The position numbers and the translations under genes were made by a program. Below the pieces are notes generated by a model. The model did not search any database and was not told the DNA's origin. It was given only the letters and a program-made list of their open reading frames with translations. Shown piece after piece: positions 49,642-50,651 of a stretch of 50,651 nucleotides of DNA; within the stretch, counting starts at the first letter, position 1; the number at the start of each line of letters is the position of its first letter. Source of the DNA: Candidatus Brevifilum fermentans (GTDB taxonomy: Bacteria; Chloroflexota; Anaerolineae; Anaerolineales; Villigracilaceae); the NCBI GenBank assembly GCA_945877125.1, contig CAMCQT010000021.1:1-50651 (forward strand). The letters run 5' to 3'.

Positions 49642-49952
49642 TTCTGCCTTTTCCATTTTCAGATCTTTCAGAAAGCAAAATCCGTCCAGCGGTGGTCTTG
49701 GCACGCGCCAACAAAAGTGACTGGATTTTGTGCCAGATCACAAGCAATTCTTACGGGGACGCTCAGGCAATTGTGATTGCTCAAACCGATTTCAAATCGG
49801 GGATGTTGCGCCTTCAAAGTTATGCGCGTCCTTCCAAACTTTTTACCGCAAATCAGGAATTGATCATTTCGATTGAGGGGACTTTAAAACCAGAAAAGTT
49901 GACCGAGATTCGAGAGGCGATTGTAAAAATATTGAATCAATCAGGGGAATGA
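49611..49952 (+). CDS. MazF/PemK-family toxin
   Basis: A 113-residue protein of the PemK/MazF fold (GDVVVLPFPFSDLSESKIRP, AVVLARANKSDWILCQITSN, MLRLQSYARPSKLFTANQEL). MazF-type toxins cut mRNA at short sequences. The RP and I-T-S blocks fit active-site positions. GAGGAGGATGAAGC precedes ATG 49611, inside the antitoxin gene, so translation is coupled. Type II toxin-antitoxin pair. Confidence 0.87.
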   Translation: MGIPSAGDVVVLPFPFSDLSESKIRPAVVLARANKSDWILCQITSNSYGDAQAIVIAQTDFKSGMLRLQSYARPSKLFTANQELIISIEGTLKPEKLTEIREAIVKILNQSGE

Positions 49953-49984
49953 TGAATTCAGAATTATGAAGGATGAATTACCAT

Positions 49985-50026
49985 CCACGAATAAACGAAT
50001 GCCCGCCCGTATTCGTTTATTCGTGG
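49985..50026. repeat. Isolated hairpin, variant of the tandem-repeat hairpin
   Basis: CCACGAATAAACGAAT pairs perfectly with its inverse around GCCCGCCCGT. The loop is identical to that in the tandem units, but two stem pairs differ (A-T in place of C-G and T-A). Confidence 0.9.
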
Positions 50027-50167
50027 ACAAAATTCGTGGAAGGCGTGTTGACATCCCATTGCCAAATGACGGGGGCAAATGATGAAAGGAAGTCTCTTGT
50101 TCCAGTGTAAAATACACTCACGCAACGATCACGATGTAATGACAGATTCCCAATGGAGGGTAAAAAC

Positions 50168-50230
50168 ATGACCAAAACGCCTGAACAAATTGCACTGGAA
50201 CGCATTCGCCAAGCCGCCGAGTCAAGATAA
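50168..50230 (+). other. 20-codon reading frame, repeat unit 1
   Basis: Encodes MTKTPEQIALERIRQAAESR then stop. GGAGGG lies 8 bases upstream. It resembles, from memory, the first ~20 residues of leucine-rich-repeat/Roco-type proteins, cut off after ESR. It may be a decayed gene start or a true microprotein. Confidence 0.5.
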
Positions 50231-50324
50231 AAACCATCCTCGAATAAAACCACGAATACTCGAATGCCCGCCCGTATTCGAGTATTCGTGAAAAATTCGT
50301 GGACGGTCACCGAGGACATCACCC

Positions 50325-50387
50325 ATGACCCAAACACCTGAACAAATTGCATTGGAAAGCATTCGCCAAGCCGCTGAGTCAAGATAA
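50325..50387 (+). other. 20-codon reading frame, repeat unit 2
   Basis: Encodes MTQTPEQIALESIRQAAESR then stop. GAGGA lies upstream. It differs from unit 1 by two residues and several silent changes. Confidence 0.5.
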
Positions 50388-50481
50388 AAACCATCCTCGA
50401 ATAAAACCACGAATACTCGAATGCCCGCCCGTATTCGAGTATTCGTGAAAAATTCGTGGACGGTCACCAAGGACAACACCC

Positions 50482-50544
50482 ATGCCCCAAACACCCGAAC
50501 AAATTGCATTGGAACGTATTCGCCAAGCCGCCGAGTCAAGATAA
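50482..50544 (+). other. 20-codon reading frame, repeat unit 3
   Basis: Encodes MPQTPEQIALERIRQAAESR then stop. A fourth frame starts at 50639 (MTQT...) and continues past the window. Confidence 0.5.
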
Positions 50545-50651
50545 AAACCATCCTCGAATAAAACCACGAATACTCGAATGCCCGCCCGTATTCGAGTATT
50601 CGTGAAAAATTCGTGGACGGTCACCGAGGACATCACCCATGACCCAAACAC

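Larger units (their letters stand above)
49953..50651. other. Non-coding/tandem-repeat region at the right edge
   Basis: No ordinary gene. It holds a single hairpin at 49985-50026, a possible leader (50040-50160) and from 50168 a 157-bp tandem repeat that continues past the window end. Confidence 0.8.
50168..50651 (+). repeat. 157-bp tandem repeat array
   Basis: Unit starts at 50168, 50325, 50482 and 50639, all exactly 157 bp apart. Each unit has a 63-base reading frame, a spacer, a perfect hairpin (CACGAATACTCGAAT and inverse, loop GCCCGCCCGT; 50251-50290, 50408-50447, 50565-50604), and a ribosome-site region before the next frame. The array runs off the window. Confidence 0.93.

Noticed and set aside
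50017-50651. Overlapping minus-strand open frames of 90-125 codons across the tandem repeat
   Set aside because: They repeat the same residues every unit because the DNA repeats, run through the hairpins, have no ribosome site and no family. The short plus-strand frames fit better.
1-50651. tRNA, rRNA or other known structured RNA genes
   Set aside because: None of the intergenic regions showed a cloverleaf or a recognisable conserved RNA; hairpins seen are terminators or repeats.

Overview
The window looks like a chromosomal segment of a Chloroflexota bacterium, most likely class Anaerolineae. This rests on gene content and style, not on a marker gene: threonine/proline-rich linkers in exported proteins, a fused cytochrome b with a Rieske protein and a triheme cytochrome c, MacAB-type export genes with their own lipoproteins, tandem tail-collar proteins, and many short palindromic intergenic repeats. 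No rRNA or tRNA gene was seen. Base composition is mid-GC; the restriction-modification pair near 20.7-22.1 kb is visibly AT-richer.

Layout. 0-6 kb: the end of a PDWL-motif/TPR protein, ndk, a minus-strand group (response regulator, thpR, rsfS), a DUF1684 gene, then an ECF sigma factor with a DUF5667 partner. 6-18 kb: minus-strand redox genes (DUF2202 ferritin-like protein, polyferredoxin, small membrane-anchored protein), then a plus-strand cytochrome b / Rieske / triheme cytochrome c operon and an export operon (adaptor, ATPase, permease, three related lipoproteins). 18-26 kb: a flavin-type oxidase-fold protein, a membrane protein, an M29 aminopeptidase, a restriction-modification pair, a phosphoesterase lipoprotein, a cyclic-nucleotide-binding sensor kinase, a lipoprotein and a NUDIX hydrolase. 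26-33 kb: a GNAT protein, a DUF6916-like protein, three tail-collar (MdpB-like) proteins, a Tat-exported Asp-box protein and a 1329-residue surface protein, all on one strand. 33-46 kb: class II aldolase, then a molybdenum hydroxylase region (FAD/2Fe-2S fusion subunit, Mo-binding subunit, YqeB, YqeC-MocA fusion, a second MocA). This gene set matches selenium-dependent molybdenum hydroxylases. 46-49.3 kb: lipid genes (YegS/DagK-like kinase, PlsC-like acyltransferase, phosphatidylcholine synthase). 49.4-50.65 kb: a toxin-antitoxin pair and a 157-bp tandem repeat array running off the window.

The most unusual signal is in the repeats. Several palindromic families sit directly on the stop codons of genes. 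One 133-bp element occurs as a nearly identical inverted pair flanking the YqeC-MocA cassette. Two palindromes lie in frame inside enzyme genes and add residues to the proteins. At the right end each 157-bp unit carries the same 20-codon reading frame plus a perfect hairpin; an isolated variant hairpin nearby keeps its pairing through two compensatory base-pair changes.

All functional names come from reading translated sequence and motifs by eye. No database search was run.
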